This document shows, piece by piece, positions 11,763 through 22,459 of a DNA stretch of 64,000 nt. Where the stretch lies: contig CM035359.1 of NCBI GenBank assembly GCA_020137815.1, positions 7,928,882-7,992,881 on the forward strand, in the 5' to 3' direction. The stretch is from Hormiphora californensis (Eukaryota > Ctenophora > Tentaculata > Cydippida > Pleurobrachiidae). The position numbers and the translations under genes were made by a program. The notes under the pieces were generated by a model. It searched no databases and was not told the DNA's origin. It worked only from the letters and a program-made list of their open reading frames with translations. Within the stretch, counting starts at the first letter, position 1. Every line of letters begins with the position of its first letter.

Positions 11763-11852
11763 GGCAATTTGCGATTTGCGGGCGTAGCACTATAGACGCA
11801 GTACCCACGCACAATAAACGCACTTTTTTATCAGTACTTAGTAGACGCATAT
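11763..11852. mobile_element. terminal fragment of the TATAGACGCA foldback family
   Basis: GGCAATTTGCGATTTGCGGG is followed by tagcactatagacgcagtac. This matches the left end of the full-length element at 21472-24252 almost base for base. The fragment is cut at 11852-11854 by the element that starts at 11855. Confidence 0.8.
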
Positions 11853-12048
11853 TAGGCAGCGGATTACGGGGGCCCGAATAGATCGCCCGTATAGATCGCC
11901 CGTATAGACTGCCCGTACTTTTCATCTGCGCATTACGTTTCACCACACTTTCACCACAACGAGACACATGCCCGTGACGCGCATGTACCTTATTTTGAAT
12001 AATGAGTTCAGATCAAGAATTAAATAGGGAAGAAAATCGAAAAATACT

Positions 12049-12124
12049 GGGTTTGACCGGGAATTGAACCAGGGACCTCCAGAGAGACATGCTCGGAGCT
12101 ATAAACCACTAAGCTATCAAACCC
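12049..12124 (-). tRNA. tRNA-like sequence (pseudogene or SINE head)
   Basis: Read on the minus strand, a 7-bp acceptor stem closes (GGGTTTG with CAAACCC). Box A is TAGCTTAGTGG and box B is GGTTCAATTCC, both near consensus for RNA polymerase III. The T stem and the anticodon stem each contain one mismatch, and the base before the anticodon is A rather than the near-universal T33. I therefore do not assign an amino acid. It is more likely a decayed tRNA or a tRNA-derived SINE head than a working tRNA. Confidence 0.6.
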
Positions 12125-12294
12125 TATGTACTGATCGCATTTCATCGCTCTATATTCAAGCTCCTGCCCTTAACTAGACACCATGTGATAAAGGGAAGTA
12201 ATTTTGATATCTCCTTCTGACCTTCTGGTGATCAACACACACACACGCCCTCTGTACAACAGTTTAATGGGGAATCTCACACATACACGGGCAG

Positions 12295-12317
12295 AACCCT
12301 AACCCTAACCCTAACCA
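12295..12317. repeat. interstitial telomere-type repeat
   Basis: Three and a half copies of AACCCT, the complement of the animal telomere repeat TTAGGG. Confidence 0.8.
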
Positions 12318-12369
12318 TTGAAACTGCTTATGGGCGTGAAAATTAGATCGAAAAAGGGTCAAAAATTCA

Positions 12370-12432
12370 TCACCCCGATTTACCGGATAAAATGGCTTCC
12401 CCCGGAGATCCCGGTAAATCGGGGTCCGACTG
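12370..12432. mobile_element. short copy of the CCCCGATTTACCGG MITE
   Basis: The right end (CCCGGTAAATCGGGGTCC then GACTG|TA) matches the 38313-38484 element. The left end begins inside the TIR (CACCCCGATTTACCGG), so this copy is truncated. Confidence 0.7.
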
Positions 12433-12772
12433 TAATGATTTGCCTAAATAGTAAAATTACTGTGATAATCTCAGGAAGATTGGTCGATGGCATGTGGGAG
12501 CGATGGATGGCAGTGGAGGGATGTTGGATCAAATGATTCTAAACTCTTATACAACCCCTTAACTCGGCAGGTACTATATAAGAGGTTACAGAATCAATTT
12601 ATGTAGTATGTAACTAGTAGGCCCGTTCGCCCTACGGGCGAATTTCGGGGAAATGGTAGCTAGATTAGGGAACGCTGACATCACATGCACCATCCGTTCC
12701 TAGCCTCTCTCACTTTCTCCCTACCCATGTTGTTGTACGCTCTGGGCTTCCTGACAATGTCAAGGTGCGAAT

Positions 12773-13160
12773 TTAAGAGATCAATGTCATGGAGGTGCAG
12801 TGCTGTTCCAGAAACTCATCACGTAAAAACTTCGCCGCTATGTAGCCGATTCGGAGATTTCTAAATTCGACTGGAGTAATCACCCTTGGGCGACGTTGGG
12901 TAAAGCTATCCGTAGTCGTTGTCCGTTGATTGGCTCGCTTGAACACGTTGGCGTAATCTGTCATATTCTTTAGCCTGCTCCCTGACAGCAGCAGATCTTC
13001 TGGACCTATATAACCGTTGCTGAATAGCGCTTGGGGTGGAAGAGCTAGACATCAGGACAGAAGTAAAATAATGCACGTGCAGAATTGAATTGGCCCTTGG
13101 TACCCAAAAGGCAAAACTGCAACTGGGAGTGAGGTTTCTAAGTTGCTCTAATAATTGCAC
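12773..13160 (-). CDS. unrecognised basic open frames
   Basis: Two overlapping minus-strand frames. The first carries an Arg-rich, helix-prone stretch (AIQQRLYRSRRSAAVREQ then AKEYDRLRQRVQ). The second reads TQRRPRVITPVEFRNLRI. They join with a single frame change near 12905-12930. The composition suggests the N-terminal region of a transposon protein (Helitron helicases often begin with such Arg-rich repeats), but no catalytic motif is present. Treat as a possible broken ORF of unknown function. Confidence 0.2.
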
Positions 13161-13234
13161 GTGCAGGTGTAGTTGCTAGGTGATGTAGCACTGACAATTT
13201 GAATAGTAAGTAGTATGATGTAGTATTTAGACTT

Positions 13235-13440
13235 GGGTAAACCGGGGCAAAATGGTTAATTTTTTACTTAATCGGTTCTCAACCCCGTTTAAAAAATATA
13301 AAATGAAAAAAATTATATAGGATTAAAGTTCATTATTTTATCTTTCAAATAAGATAAATTTCAACTCTTGGGACCATCATTTACTTAATTAAATACCTAA
13401 TTTAAAATTTTGGTAGGCAAAATTGGTACCGGGGCAATTC
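13235..13440. mobile_element. end fragment of the GGGTAAACYGGGGCAAA element family
   Basis: It begins GGGTAAACCGGGGCAAAATG and ends near ggtaccggggcaattcg. The same 200-bp text recurs at 15869-16068, and the termini relate to the fuller element at 17739-18658. Confidence 0.65.
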
Positions 13441-13444
13441 GAAC

Positions 13445-14860
13445 AATCGCCCGTAGCGCCAAAACTAAGCATTTTAGAGTACATATATGTTTGTTCATAA
13501 GTCATATATAAACCTGGCCATTGCAGAGCAGATTCTATAAGGAAAAATCAATTGGGTCACCCAATTAGCCACAATCAGCATATCAGCATATGGTCTCAAA
13601 TGCTTAGTTTTGGAGTTATAGGCGAATTAGTGAATTATGACGTTTTTTGGGCCTATTTTGCGAGCGGGATGGGGCAAATCATGGCGCGTTCCAAGTGATG
13701 AACCTTCCATCCAGTTAGATTTTTGGCAATTATGGACCTTCATTATTGCACATACATCCAATTAGAGTTTTCCCTAAGGCGAGTGGTATTCTCGATCGCT
13801 CTAGGTCAGTTTTCGCTAAGGATCTCGGCCAGTAGGCTCTGCCCGTCATTAACGCTGAAATAGGGAACAACGTGTTTCTGAATGTGCTTTTCAATATGAA
13901 TCCAACGAAACCGGAATTAGCTTTCTATCTTTTCGGGAAGTATCGCCCCATGATACCACCACTCGATCTTATCATTTATTATTTTGGGGTGGTTTAGTTT
14001 TGGGTAGCATGTTTTGTTCAAACAAATGGCAGTCTAGCTTGGCAAGTTTGTCCAGCAGTATAATAGTTTTCCATGTGGATTATTTGCTTTTTCAATTTGC
14101 TAGATATTGCAAAGGTAGTATGAGGCAAAAATTTGGGCAGAGATTCCCAAGGGAAAACCCCCTATTTTTGTTTCTAGAGAGGGTAACCTCCGTCCGACCA
14201 ATATGGCATGTTGGATTGGAGGGTTGTTTTAAAGGCTACAGCTGCCGGGTCAACAGGCATACGTAATAGGCAGAGGCCCTCGCCCCTCGGGTTGCCATAA
14301 TTGAGGAAGGCTAGTTCAAATCCCAGTTCTAACTCAAGCATACCCAACGGAAGAAAAATCTTTTTGTTTTAAATTCATGATTTTGTGTGTATTATAAACT
14401 ATAGCGGGTCAAAATGTATCTTATTATATACCCCGCCCGCTATAAAAAGCAATGATGCTTTTGCCGCTAAAGTTTATAATCGATAAATCCTCGCTTATAA
14501 TATATAAAGTAAAGTATAGACCCCTCCCCTCTAACTGGCTCTTACAGGTTGATAGTAGTTTTGGAAGCTGCACGCTGAAGAACTTAAGAATAGGATCTGC
14601 TAATGAAATCCCCTCATGTAAGTAAGCACATAAGATATCCAGGTTATATCGATTTTTTTACCTAGGTGATTTCATTCTACACAAACTTTTATAGATTATA
14701 CAATGCATATAGATTATACAAGGTGGGCTTTGTTTTGGGCGCGCGAATAACAGTCTAACTTGGCAAGGTGGGCCACGGATTGTTGGTCATGGTTGGCGAG
14801 GTGATGCGTTTTTTGTCAAAAATTCATTTTTCATTCCTCCATTCATTCCTTCAAGAAAGC
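13445..14860. other. no gene recognised
   Basis: AT-rich sequence without a supported gene. A short piece at 13765-13785 (aattagagttttccctaa) matches the end of the TAA-flanked MITE family. A box-B-like GTTCAAATCCC at about 14314 lacks a convincing partner box A. Confidence 0.5.
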
Positions 14861-15868
14861 AGCACGGTTGGAAGATGAAAGATGGGCGGATCGTTTGGCA
14901 TCGGATTTGGAGGATGCTGTGGTACATGGGCTGTAGAGGGAGCTTTGGCAGCACATGAAAGATCTTTCAGGTGTGAGGAAACGTGGCGGTACAGCTGTTC
15001 GCGATAGGAATGGTGAACTCATCGCTGATCCTGTTCAACAGCGGGACCGCTGGGCGGAGCACTTCTCTGAGCTGTTAAACCCCCCTGTAAGGGGAAACTC
15101 TAACTGAATGGCATCCCATTAATGGGATCCCATCAACAGTAAAACTCTAACTGATAATGGACCACAGTGATGGTTCTTTCTCTGTATTCTCTCTGTATGC
15201 AGTACATTAATGTACTGCCTACGGAGAGAATACAGAGAAAGAATTGGGCATGCCCGGGCGCGGGTGTGCACACAGAGAGAATACAGAGAAAGAACCATCA
15301 CTGTGGTCCATTATCAGTTAGAGTTTTACTGTTGATGGGATCCCATTAATGGGATGCCATTCAGTTAGAGTTTCCCCTAACTACATCACAGCTCTCGGAT
15401 CTGGATGGTCTGGATGTGGACCCGTGTTTTGAGGACCTTATTGAGGATGATCCTCCACCTTCTCGTGGAGAAGTGTTGACAGCACTGAAAAAACCATAAG
15501 AGTCCTGGCGTCGATGGGATCAGGAACGAACAACTACGGTATGGCTCGTCCGGTCTCGTTGGCCCCCTTGTGGATCTGTTTGGGGGAGTCTGGAGGGAGG
15601 AGAAGATCCCGGAGGAGTGGTTGAAAGGTGTCATTTCAGTGATCCCTAAGAAGGGTGACTCCAGTGTCTGTTCTAACAACAGGGGCATCACTCTGAGATC
15701 TACAACTTCTAAGTTGCTTCAGATTATTATGCTTGATAGGCTGTCATGATCATCTGGTCTTGAATTGGCACTTCAGGAAAACCAGTGTGGATTCAGACGG
15801 AACCGCTCTTGTGTGGACCAAAATTATTCCCTCCGCACCATCATCCACCAGTGTATTGCTTATAATCT
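14860..15868 (+). pseudogene. RTE/Jockey-type reverse transcriptase fragment, broken
   Basis: Degenerate coding text is readable in shifting frames: RWADRLASDLEDAVVHG, GGTAVRDRNGELIADP, then after the MITE at 15091-15377 DPCFEDLIEDDPPPSRGEV, WLKGVISVIPKKGD, NNRGITLRSTTSKLLQIIML and ENQCGFRRNRSCVDQ. The last blocks are the RT fingers of an apurinic-endonuclease-type LINE (the GITL...SKLLQ and QxGFRxxRSCxDQ boxes). Several stops and frame changes, plus a 287-bp insertion, make it non-functional. It stops at 15868 where another repeat begins; palm motifs A-C are missing. Confidence 0.8.
15091..15377. mobile_element. 287-bp MITE with TAA duplication, inserted in the RT fragment
   Basis: The termini are GGGGAAACTCTAACTGAATG and its reverse complement, flanked by TAA at 15088-15090 and 15378-15380. 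Internal arms continue the palindrome (ggaccacagtgatggttc / gaaccatcactgtggtcc). The host coding text resumes on the far side, so this is a true insertion. Confidence 0.85.
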
Positions 15869-16068
15869 AGGCTAAACCGGGGCAAAATGGTTAACTTTTT
15901 ACTTAATCGGTTCTCACCCCCATTTAAAAAAAGATACAATGAAAAAAAATCATATAGACTGAAAGTTCATTATTTTATCTTTCAATTAAGATCAATTTCA
16001 ACTCTATATAGGGACCATCATAACTAAAATTTTGGTCAGTAAAATTGGTACCGGGGCAATTCGGACCA
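15869..16068. mobile_element. second end fragment of the GGGTAAACYGGGGCAAA family
   Basis: Direct repeat of 13235-13440 at roughly 85-90% by eye, starting ctaaaccggggcaaaatgg and ending at accggggcaattcgg. Confidence 0.65.
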
Positions 16069-16893
16069 CACCAATAGGAGTGCTTTATTTCGTCACGTGG
16101 GAATATTTCAATTTTAATTCCTGAGTGAAGCCGCAAGGCGAAAGCTAGAAACGACGACTTTTTCTACCCGTGTTCAACACCCTTCTTTACGGCGGCGCCC
16201 CCTTCCTCCCCTAGTATCACACTAGAACGGAAGATCCACGTTCACCCAGTGAAGGCCATCGGCCTTCACCCGGGCGGTGAAAAATATCGACAGAAACCAG
16301 GGCTTTACTTTCCAATTCATTTTCAGACGAAGGATAAAAAGACAGATAAGAGGAAACGGAAGTTTATAAAGTAAAAAATTACTTACGCTTGCATTATACT
16401 AGTTTTCCTTGCATTTTCTGTGCACATTTAATCACGAAATGTGAGCGAGAAGTTGTGTTTAATTGTTTACCTACACGCTGGATTATACGGAAACATAATA
16501 AGTTGGTACGGGATATATTACGGGGCCCCGTAATCCGCTGCCTTAAGACCCAATTATTCTCAATTAGGACACTTTTCCGATCTCAGACGGATTGGAAAAG
16601 TTGCTTACGTGATTCAGTGTATCAAAATTAGTCGATATTATTATTTTGATGGTAGGCTCTAGTGCTAACGGACTCTTTATCTAAATTCAAGGCAGACTCT
16701 ATATCTAAAAGCGGACTCTTTATCTACAGTTATACTTTGAAAAAAGTTTAGATATAAAGTCCGCCCTTTGTAGACTTTTTAGATAAAGAGTTCCGCCCTG
16801 TGTAGACTTTTTAGACATAAAGTCCCCTGGTATATTTTGGTGCCAAATCCCCCAACCCGGACTCTATGTCTAAAATCCTAAACCAACCCAAAA

Positions 16894-16919
16894 CCTAACC
16901 CTAACCCTAACCCTAACCC
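16894..16919. repeat. interstitial telomere-type repeat
   Basis: Four copies of CCTAAC/CCCTAA. This is the second such block in the window. Confidence 0.8.
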
Positions 16920-16983
16920 AAATAATAGCCCTAACACTTCTAAATTTGTATAGAGGTACAGCAAACTCTCTTTTCCGGCCTTA

Positions 16984-17150
16984 GGGGAAACTCTAACTGA
17001 ATGGCATCCCATTAATGGGATCCCATCAACAGTAAAACTCTAATTGATAATGATTAATGGACCACAGTGATGGTTCTTTCTCTGTATTCTCTCTGTAGGC
17101 AGTACATCTATGTACTGCCTACAGAGAGAATACAGAGAAAGAACTATAGG
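16984..17150. mobile_element. truncated copy of the TAA-flanked MITE
   Basis: Same left end (GGGGAAACTCTAACTGAATG, preceded by TTA) and same internal hairpin as 15091-15377. The right half is missing after gagaaagaacta. Confidence 0.8.
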
Positions 17151-17738
17151 GCATGCCCTTTATCTAAATCTAAATTTAGATATAGAGTCCACTGTAGACT
17201 TAGATTGTAGCACTAGAGTCAGCCTATCGTGACTTGGTAAAAATCTTGCCCACATTATATGGGCATATTCAAGCATGGGCAGTCTGTGCGTGCCCCAAAT
17301 AGAATTCCGTACATAGAATCCCAGCAGAGTAAAATCAGGTAGGCAGTAAATTTTACCAGATCTGTGAGAATACCGTACGTTTTTTTACCATGCCCAGCCA
17401 TTTCTAGACCAATTTTCAAAACCTTGGGCTCATTGGAAAGAAGATATTGAGTTCAATCAAATGAGCCCAAGAAACTTAGAAATGGCGCTAAATGTGCGCC
17501 GTTGTGGCGAAAACGCGCATTTTGCGCCATGACGAAGCGCATTTTGATCCGATTTTAATGTTTAATTATCTCTATTTATCTCTCTCAATCAATCATCCGA
17601 TTCTCGCATGCTCTCTCGGGAACTGCCATTGCTATATTGAATCGCCCCTAACAAGCCCAAGGCCCTGTTTCGCCGTGTGTGGTGCGGTGAAACAGGGTCG
17701 AGCTGCGAGAACAAGGCAATTTTTTTGTAGATTGTGTA

Positions 17739-18658
17739 GGGTAAACTGGGGCAAACCCTGTTCAAAAACCGCATATTATACAGCAGGAAGAAAAAATGTA
17801 TATGGCACAGTCCACGTCTGAGTGAGATAATCTCACTCAGACATCACAGAATTTCTCCTAAGTGTACAATCTTTTTTACAAAAATAGAGTTGCTACATAA
17901 ACTAGAGCATCTCTAGTTTATGTAGCAACTCTAATTTTTGTAAAAAGATTGTACACTTGGGAGAAATTCTGTGATGTCTGAGTGAGATTATCTCACTCAG
18001 ACGTGGACTGTGACATATAGGCTATCCAATGAAACGTTTTCCTTTCAGTCGAGCTAAATTTTAAAATCTGCAAGTTTTATTTAATGGGTTAATTAATCGA
18101 TTCAAAACATTTGGTGAGGCTTTTTTTGGAAAATTTGCACCGGGGCAAAGTGGACCCAGCCTTGAGCCTATAGCATTGCTTGATTTTATCACGTGGCTGG
18201 TGTTGTTAGAGCATTGATCAAATTAGGGGCAAAGTGGCCCATGTTATTTTATCAATTTTTGTTCTGGACCACTTTGCCCCAGTGCATTCCAATATCACGT
18301 GGTGTCACGTGGTATATCAGACTCCATTGGTCCTAGAGATGGACCACTTTGCTCCAGGGTGAACCATTTTGCCACAGAGAATGAACCATATTTGCCACAG
18401 TGTGACAAATTTGACAATTTAATCAATAAATTTTTTATACCAAGTCTTAGAAGTATAAAAAACCTAACTGGCAGTTTTTACAAAATTAAAATCGGCCAAC
18501 CCGAACAGAAATTACAGCAGTTTTAAAGCAAAAATTCGGAACAGAACGAGCAGGTCTCCGCTGGAGAAAAAAGCCACGTGACACACGTTATTCTAAGGAC
18601 CGATTTGCCCCATACATGGGCCACTTTGCCCCATGGACCAAAGTACCCCAGTTTACCC
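17739..18658. mobile_element. 920-bp TA-flanked element, GGGTAAACTGGGGCAAA termini
   Basis: GGGTAAACTGGGG at the left and CCCCAGTTTACCC at the right are both flanked by TA (17737-17738, 18659-18660). Multiple internal gcaaagtgg/ccactttgccc motifs lie in both orientations. There is no transposase, so it is a non-autonomous element, plausibly Tc1/mariner/pogo group from the TA duplication. Confidence 0.7.
17798..18026. repeat. perfect-looking 229-bp palindrome inside the previous element
   Basis: Arms of about 105 bp run from cacagtccacgtctgag inward to the centre near tagagcatctcta at about 17908. Very few mismatches are visible, so it is probably a separate, younger hairpin element. Confidence 0.8.
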
Positions 18659-18874
18659 TAGCTATTACACAATGTGTAACTTACTATATTTTTCGTAAAG
18701 CACAGGAGTGCATCCATTTCTTTAGATCTGAGAATTCTCAGTGTCAAGGACGTCACGGGAGTTCACCGCTTAAAAAATAGTTTTGAGTTAAATTTTATTC
18801 TTTTAAATTGCCAAGCTAGACTACCTTTCGCAAGTCCCACATGTAAAGGGAGGGTTAGAACATAACAACTTTTA

Positions 18875-19060
18875 AATATATAGTACATAACGTTCTGCAC
18901 GCAGTGCAAGCGCGCCATATACGATCTACACTGCAGAGCGTATATGGAGGTGAAATGCACGACAGCGCAGCTGGAGTGCATTTCACACCTATATTGCACG
19001 AGTGCAATGTAGGAGCGCTTGCAAATACCGTGCAGGACGTTATTGAGTATATATTCCGCG
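18875..19060. repeat. diverged palindrome
   Basis: Arms meet near 18970 (gcgcagctg). The left arm carries ataacgttctgcacg, gcaagcgc and ggtgaaatgcac, each found inverted on the right. Identity is moderate. Confidence 0.6.
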
Positions 19061-19085
19061 AGAAAGCACATAACAAGCAAACATT

Positions 19086-19735
19086 GGTGACATAGACACC
19101 GTGCGCGACCAAGATTGAGCTCACACACAGGTGTCTGCTCCGCCTCAAAAAGGGTCGTATCTTTCAAGGGATGTTGCACGCGATCCACTGGACCGATTTG
19201 CATCCGGTTTCTCGCAAAAGACTACAAATGATCCTAATATACTGGAAAATACCCGAGAAGTTTGTCTGTCAACAGGAAGTGGGTCAAAATTGACACTGAA
19301 GTCAAATCTATATTCTGGCTTCCGAGAGTTTCTGCACTACGCCCATGCGATTTAGAAGATATTGGGAGATATGTTGATGCAATTAGCATCAGCTATTAAT
19401 GCCGGGTATTTTCCAGTACTCACAAGAGTTCAACCTATCTTCTGATACCCTCAGATTCATTCTAAACCGTCTGGGAGTGGTGCAAAAAGGCTCAGAAGCC
19501 AGATTACAGATTTGACTTCAGTGTCAATTGTGACCCACTTCCTGTTGACAGACAAACTTCTCGGGTATTTTCCAGTATATTAGGATCAATTTGTAGTCTT
19601 TTGCGACAAACCGGATGCAAATCGGTCCAGTGGATCGCGTGCAATTTGGCTTGAAAGACATGACCCTTTTTTAGGGGGCGGAGCGGACACCTATGTGCGA
19701 GCTCGATCTCGCACGCACTAGGTGTCAATGTCACC
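19086..19735. repeat. large inverted repeat, arms about 250 bp, loop about 120 bp
   Basis: The left arm from GGTGACATAGACACC to about 19350 is the reverse complement of about 19472-19735, which ends GGTGTCAATGTCACC. The centre of each arm (ctcgggtattttccagtat / complement) is almost identical. The protein frames in the two arms are the same because of the symmetry and are not genes. Confidence 0.8.
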
Positions 19736-20315
19736 AAAAGCAAACAGTCATAATTTTGGGTGATTACACACAGAGAGATGTGACAAAACAAGGTACAAAC
19801 TAAGCAAAACTACACAAAAATAAACTTCTACACCTGTTACACACAGGGAACCCGTTCTGTTAGTTTTAATTAGTGAAAAGAAGACAGGGATAAAGAGAGA
19901 GATACGAGAGAGGGAGATTGGAATTCTTGCAAATAGTGAACAACAAAACATGATAAGGGGATAATTAGTGAGAGAAAGAGGGAGAGTGGGTGTAATTTGA
20001 CAGACTTTGTGTCGCTTGGCACTGTGTCAGTCATATTCTGTGTGTTTGTGTGTGAATAAGGTGTAAAAATACTGAGGGGACACTGTTCTTACTTATATCT
20101 CGCTACCTCTATATCTGCACGCTCCCGCGGAAGCACAGTGCATATTTCAGCGTGCAAATGGTCGCGCACAGCGGGAGTGATATGTGCACTCGCGGTATAT
20201 ATAACTACATAATAACTATCATTATCGTATCAGTCGTTATCAGTTTCATATCACATCTCATCGCTCTGACTGTGACCGTTACTTGCTGCAGTTTTCTAGA
20301 ACAATATATACATCA
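19736..20315. other. no gene recognised; possible upstream region of the broken ORF1p-like gene
   Basis: AT-rich with a GAGA patch at 19890-19985. gcggtatatataactac at about 20194-20210 is a TATA-like sequence about 115 bp before the ATG of the following pseudogene. Its use as a promoter is inference. Confidence 0.35.
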
Positions 20316-21344
20316 ATGCCCAATCCAGACCCTCTTTCCTTGATGATGATGAGCCTTGTTGAGAGGAGTAGTCCCGGGCATGCCATGGCCTACAAGGTTG
20401 AGGATTTTACTCGATCTGTGTATGGAGACAAGCGTGAAGATGTTGATCATATTGGTATTTTTGAGCTTGTCTCTAATGGTGAGGAGGTCCCTGGTTTCTC
20501 CGCCAGTGATTTTGACACACGTCAGTTTACCAAACAGGTTTTGAGTACCTTGTTGGAGTCTGCTTGCAGTTTGCTATTCAAGCAGTGCCTTCCTTACTTC
20601 ATGCAAACTAGGAAGTTACAGTGTTACACGACCAGGTTGCTAAGTTAGAGAAGGAAGCAGAAGAAGAAAAGAAGACTTCAGTTCCCGCCACCTCCACTAG
20701 TGCCTTACAGCTGAGTGAAGAGCTGAATGCTGCCCAGAGGAAGATCATCACCCTCCAGGAGCAAGTGATTGCGCTGAAGGATGATGTCAGATTGGCTGAG
20801 TCCAGTGCAGTCACCAAGACTGTAGAGAGAGATATGAAGAGCTTTTCTACTGTTCTCTCCCAGAATTGTGCAGTAGCAATGGCACCAAGGAGGATCCAAC
20901 AAGCTGTGCGGAAAGCTACATCAAGCTCTGTTCCCGAGGACAGGTCCTGTAACCTGATGATATTTGGGTTGCCAGAGGAGTCATCGAAGGAGACTGTTCA
21001 CTGTTCAGACCTCTGTCAAAGGCCAAGGAGTTTTGGACCAGTTGAATGAGAAGCCAGTTCTGGACAAGTGTGACAGAGTTGGTAGTCCGACAGCTGGGAA
21101 GGTGAGGCCTGTCAGAGTAACCCTCAAATCGAGGGAAACTCTGATCGCTATCCTGAGGAAGGCGAAGGAACTAAAGGGTTCTACCGGTGAAATAGAAAAA
21201 TACTGCAAGGTGTTTCTAGAGCCTGATAGGACCCCCGAGGAGAGATTGGAAAGGAGAAGAACTCTACAAACCCTGAGTGATTTGAGAGTGTCACATCCTG
21301 AGGGACGTTACGTGATAAGACGTGGAGTGATTCAGTGTGTGTAG
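20316..21344 (+). pseudogene. LINE ORF1p-like protein, frameshifted paralogue
   Basis: It starts ATG at 20316 (MPNPDPLSLMMMSL) and ends TAG at 21342-21344. Order: an N-terminal helical region, a coiled coil (AKLEKEAEEEKKTS ... LQEQVIALKDDVRLAES), then an RRM-like domain beginning EDRSCNLMIFGLPEE and continuing KVRPVRVTLKSRETLIAILR. It closes with a C-terminal domain CKVFLEPDRTPEERLERR ... YVIRRGVIQCV. This is the trimer-forming, RNA-binding ORF1p layout of L1-like LINEs and some other LINE clades. Frame changes near 20625 and 21000 break it. It is homologous to the intact gene at 22460-23509, about 1.1 kb downstream, with strong divergence. No reverse transcriptase follows. Confidence 0.8.
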
Positions 21345-21910
21345 AACTCCGGGTGTTGCCTGTTATAGCGGGATTTTCCTGCGTTGGCAAAGCCCTTGAT
21401 TGGGTGTGTGGAAATATTTGATTTTCATTGTTTTCCGTACCCTTTCTAAATTTTACCCCGATAAAAAATCAGGCAATTTGCGATTTGCGGGTATCGCACT
21501 ATAGACGCAGTACCCACGTACTAAAGACGCATTATAGACGCACTATAGATGCATTATAGACACATGCAATATAAACGGACTTTCGTAAGCAGCAGTATTA
21601 TACTAATAGACGCAGTATAGGCGCATTATAACAGCTATATAAACGCATTTTTATAGACGCGACGCAGTATAGCCGCATTATAGGCGCACTACCCACTACC
21701 CAGAATCACCTTTAAATAGACTGACTATAGCAGCACTATAAACGCTACATAGACGCATATAGACGCATTATATACGCAAATCGCTTTTTACAGGTCACGC
21801 CGCGTCTATAAAAACGTGCTTTTTTAAGAAGCACTATAGACGTATAACTCAGACGCACGCTGCGATATTTGAGGTGCAGTTGGGCGAACTATAAACGCAT
21901 TTTTGTCGCA

Positions 21911-21919
21911 TATAAAAGG
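21911..21919 (+). promoter_or_regulatory. TATA box (TATAAAAGG)
   Basis: A consensus TATAAAAGG sits exactly where the left foldback arm ends, about 540 bp before the ATG at 22460. A transcript would start near 21945, run through a purine-rich then pyrimidine-rich leader (22026-22155 and 22163-22290, able to pair) and reach the gene. Promoter use is inferred. Confidence 0.45.
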
Positions 21920-22459
21920 AAGCAGTACAGGGTGTCATAACCGGGCTCCTCAGAGTTAGACATAACGAGTAACCGTCACTTTTCAACACAGAGATAAGAG
22001 ACAGCAGCTTTTCAAACGCACGATAGTAGAGGGAGAGAGGGAGGGATACAGAGACAGATCAGACAGAGAGAGATGGACAAAGATCTGAGACAGACGGACA
22101 GAGAAAGATGGAGAGAGATTAAGATGAAGAAAGAGTGAGACAGAAAGGAAGATAGTAAGCGCGTGTTTGTCCGTCCGTCTTTCTCTGTCCGTTTTTTTCC
22201 ATCTCTGACCTCTGTCATTTTCTGTCTCACTCCGTCCCTATCTCACTCTCTCTCTATCCATTTCTCCCTCCCTCCCTCTCTCTCTCCGGCCCTCTCCTTA
22301 TTTTGCGTCTATATTGCGTCTTTATCGATTTTGCACACATGCGGCTATAATGCGTCTATACTGCTTCCTTTTCACTTCTCACATATCACTTATCAGTTTC
22401 GTTTGAAAAGCTCGTTCCTGATAGTTTTTGATCTTGCACCGTTGTACACGCGTACGAAC

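Larger units (their letters stand above)
11855..16542. mobile_element. 4.7-kb TIR element with TTA duplication (PIF/Harbinger-like edges)
   Basis: The left end reads GGCAGCGGATTACGGGGGCC and the right end, reverse complemented, GGCAGCGGATTACGGGGCCC. Both are flanked by TTA (11852-11854 and 16543-16545). A 3-bp TWA duplication with GG-starting TIRs fits PIF/Harbinger, but no transposase was recognised inside, and a 3-bp match can be chance. The interior holds a tRNA-like sequence, telomere-type repeats, a broken RTE reverse transcriptase and several MITEs. Confidence 0.5.
16657..17218. mobile_element. TIR element with CTTTATCTAAA sub-repeats
   Basis: Left CTCTAGTGCTA pairs with right TAGCACTAGAG. 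Inside each end are copies of GACTCTATATCTAAA and its complement TTTAGATATAGAGTC. It carries a telomere-type repeat and a truncated MITE. No protein is encoded. Confidence 0.6.

Noticed and set aside
14230-14340. Second tRNA-derived SINE
   Set aside because: A box-B-like GTTCAAATC is present but box A and stems cannot be drawn convincingly.
12295-16919. Telomere or chromosome end
   Set aside because: Only 3-4 units of TTAGGG-type repeat in each block, both internal to mobile elements.
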